From NCBI GenBank assembly GCA_021775965.1, contig JAJFGV010000060.1, forward strand, positions 20,439 through 84,438: DNA of 64,000 bases, given 5' to 3'. The number at the start of each line of letters is the position of its first letter. Positions within the stretch are counted from its first letter, which is position 1. The notes under the pieces were generated by a model. The model saw only the letters and a list, made by a program, of their open reading frames with translations. It ran no database searches and was not told the origin of the DNA. The DNA is from Alphaproteobacteria bacterium (GTDB taxonomy: Bacteria; Pseudomonadota; Alphaproteobacteria; Micavibrionales; Micavibrionaceae). Shown in pieces: positions 63,173 through 64,000 of this stretch. Position numbers and translations under genes: made by a program.

Positions 63173-64000
63173 ATGATTTGCATCCCCATTACGGCCAGAA
63201 GTGCTGAAGACGCTGTTTCGGAAATGGTATCGGCTTCCGAATATGCTGATATCGTAGAATTACGTATTGATTACATTCCGGAATTACAGAATGCAGAAAC
63301 ATGCATTGAAGAATCATTAAAGATTAAAACTAAGCCAGTAATAATTACAAACAGACCCGAAAGGGAAGGTGGCAAATTTAATGGAAGTGAGCAGGATAGA
63401 TTACGCCTGTTGCAAAAAGCCATTGAACTGGGAGCAGATTACATCGACGTTGAATACGATTCAATCAAGCAAATTACCAGACGAAATAGCAGTAAGATAA
63501 TTATTTCTCATCATAATTTCAAAGAGACACCTAACAACTTAAGCAAAATATATGATGATATTTGCCAGCATAATCCTGACATAGTAAAGATTGTAACATA
63601 CGCAAATGACATTACCGACAATATCAAGATATTTGAAATTTTAAAGTCTGCAAAAGTACCTACCATATCCTTCTGTATGGGAGAGCTGGGTTACATAAGC
63701 CGGATACTTACAAGCAAGTTTGGAGGATTCCTGACATTCGCTTCTCTCAAAAAAGGTAAAGAATCAGCACCAGGACAATTAACAGCAAATGAACTCACCA
63801 ATATATACCACTTTAAAGAGATAAACAGAGAGACAAAACTGTATGGTATTATCGGGAATCCGGTTTCTCATAGTATGAGCCCGGCCATCCACAACGCCGC
63901 CTTTATTGAAAAAGGACTTGATAACGTCTATGTTCCACTGAAAATTGCAGATATTGGTGCCTTCATGAAAGAATGCAGGAAAATAGATTTTCACGGTTTC
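63173..64000 (+). CDS. aroDE: Fused 3-dehydroquinate dehydratase / shikimate dehydrogenase, C-terminus outside window
   Basis: At least 276 residues are visible. Residues 1 to about 215 are type I dehydroquinase: VELRIDYIP, ISHHNFKETP with the catalytic His, VKIVTYAN with the Schiff-base Lys, and FCMGELGYISRILTSKFGG plus APGQLT for substrate binding. Residues from about 222 are shikimate dehydrogenase (KLYGIIGNPVSHSMSPAIHNAAF, NVYVPLKI). The two act in succession in aromatic amino acid synthesis. The fusion occurs in plants, chlamydiae and planctomycetes, so it helps place the organism. The only plus-strand gene here; the rest lies beyond 64000. Confidence 0.93.
   Translation, partial: MICIPITARSAEDAVSEMVSASEYADIVELRIDYIPELQNAETCIEESLKIKTKPVIITNRPEREGGKFNGSEQDRLRLLQKAIELGADYIDVEYDSIKQITRRNSSKIIISHHNFKETPNNLSKIYDDICQHNPDIVKIVTYANDITDNIKIFEILKSAKVPTISFCMGELGYISRILTSKFGGFLTFASLKKGKESAPGQLTANELTNIYHFKEINRETKLYGIIGNPVSHSMSPAIHNAAFIEKGLDNVYVPLKIADIGAFMKECRKIDFHGF

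Noticed and set aside
1..64000. tRNA genes, CRISPR arrays, insertion sequences or phage genes
   Set aside because: No regularly spaced repeats, no transposase or integrase motifs and no recognisable tRNA cloverleaf were seen in reading the window.

Overview
The window is one very long, almost entirely leftward locus for making an unusual surface polysaccharide or glycoconjugate. I count 55 genes or gene parts. 54 lie on the minus strand (positions 1 to 62931); the last, a fused aroD-aroE gene, lies on the plus strand and runs off the right edge. Gaps are short and many neighbours overlap by 1 to 23 bases, so most of it looks like a few long transcription units read from right to left. No rRNA, tRNA, CRISPR array or insertion sequence was seen, and no gene-free stretch exceeds about 300 bases. 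The DNA is AT-rich. The aroD-aroE fusion, the many B12-binding radical SAM proteins and the giant sugar cluster fit a planctomycete, possibly an anammox-type bacterium (Brocadiales). This is an inference, and Omnitrophota-like lineages are an alternative.

Right edge (59.7-64 kb): the aroD-aroE fusion with its own promoter, a nitroreductase, a GT39-type membrane glycosyltransferase, and an EPS-associated MarR-type regulator. The regulator gene has a good sigma-70 promoter (TTGACA-16-TAGAAT) followed by two copies of GTTCATCCTATGAAC, probably its own operators. This looks like the control point for the locus.

52.3-59.5 kb: SPASM radical SAM enzymes, a DegT aminotransferase whose start is damaged or non-canonical, asparagine synthase, an N-formyltransferase-like protein. 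44.1-52.3 kb: WbqC-like protein, an NDP-sugar 4,6-dehydratase, two GT2 enzymes, two radical SAM proteins and a large membrane protein. 34.5-44 kb: a nonulosonic (legionaminic-type) acid module with LegC-type aminotransferase, NeuC-type epimerase, NeuB-type synthase, a CBS-nucleotidyltransferase like PtmE, a Gfo/Idh oxidoreductase, two methyltransferases, a second aminotransferase and a CMP-sugar synthetase. 31-34.5 kb: a B12 radical SAM protein, an HpcH/HpaI-type aldolase and a GT-B protein. 25.4-31 kb: an ABC flippase, an orphan carbohydrate protein and a radical SAM protein. 19.9-25.3 kb: a heptose-like module (SIS isomerase, a domain-swapped HldE-like protein, a second nucleotidyltransferase, a deoxyhypusine-synthase-like protein, a B12 radical SAM). 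14.5-19.9 kb: a pyruvate-dehydrogenase-E1-like alpha/beta pair and an SDR, bracketed by two related SPASM enzymes. 7.3-14.5 kb: membrane and lipid-carrier glycosylation genes. 1-7.3 kb: three further cytidylyltransferase genes, one of them fused to a GT2 domain, two oxidoreductases and two more radical SAM genes.

Together the genes could make and activate several rare sugars (at least one nonulosonic acid, a heptose-like sugar, and perhaps a two-carbon-branched sugar), modify them by C-methylation, N-formylation, amidation and radical chemistry, and move the product across the membrane with the single ABC flippase. The 13 radical SAM genes (six B12-binding, seven SPASM-type) are the most striking property. 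Product structures are not readable from the sequence.
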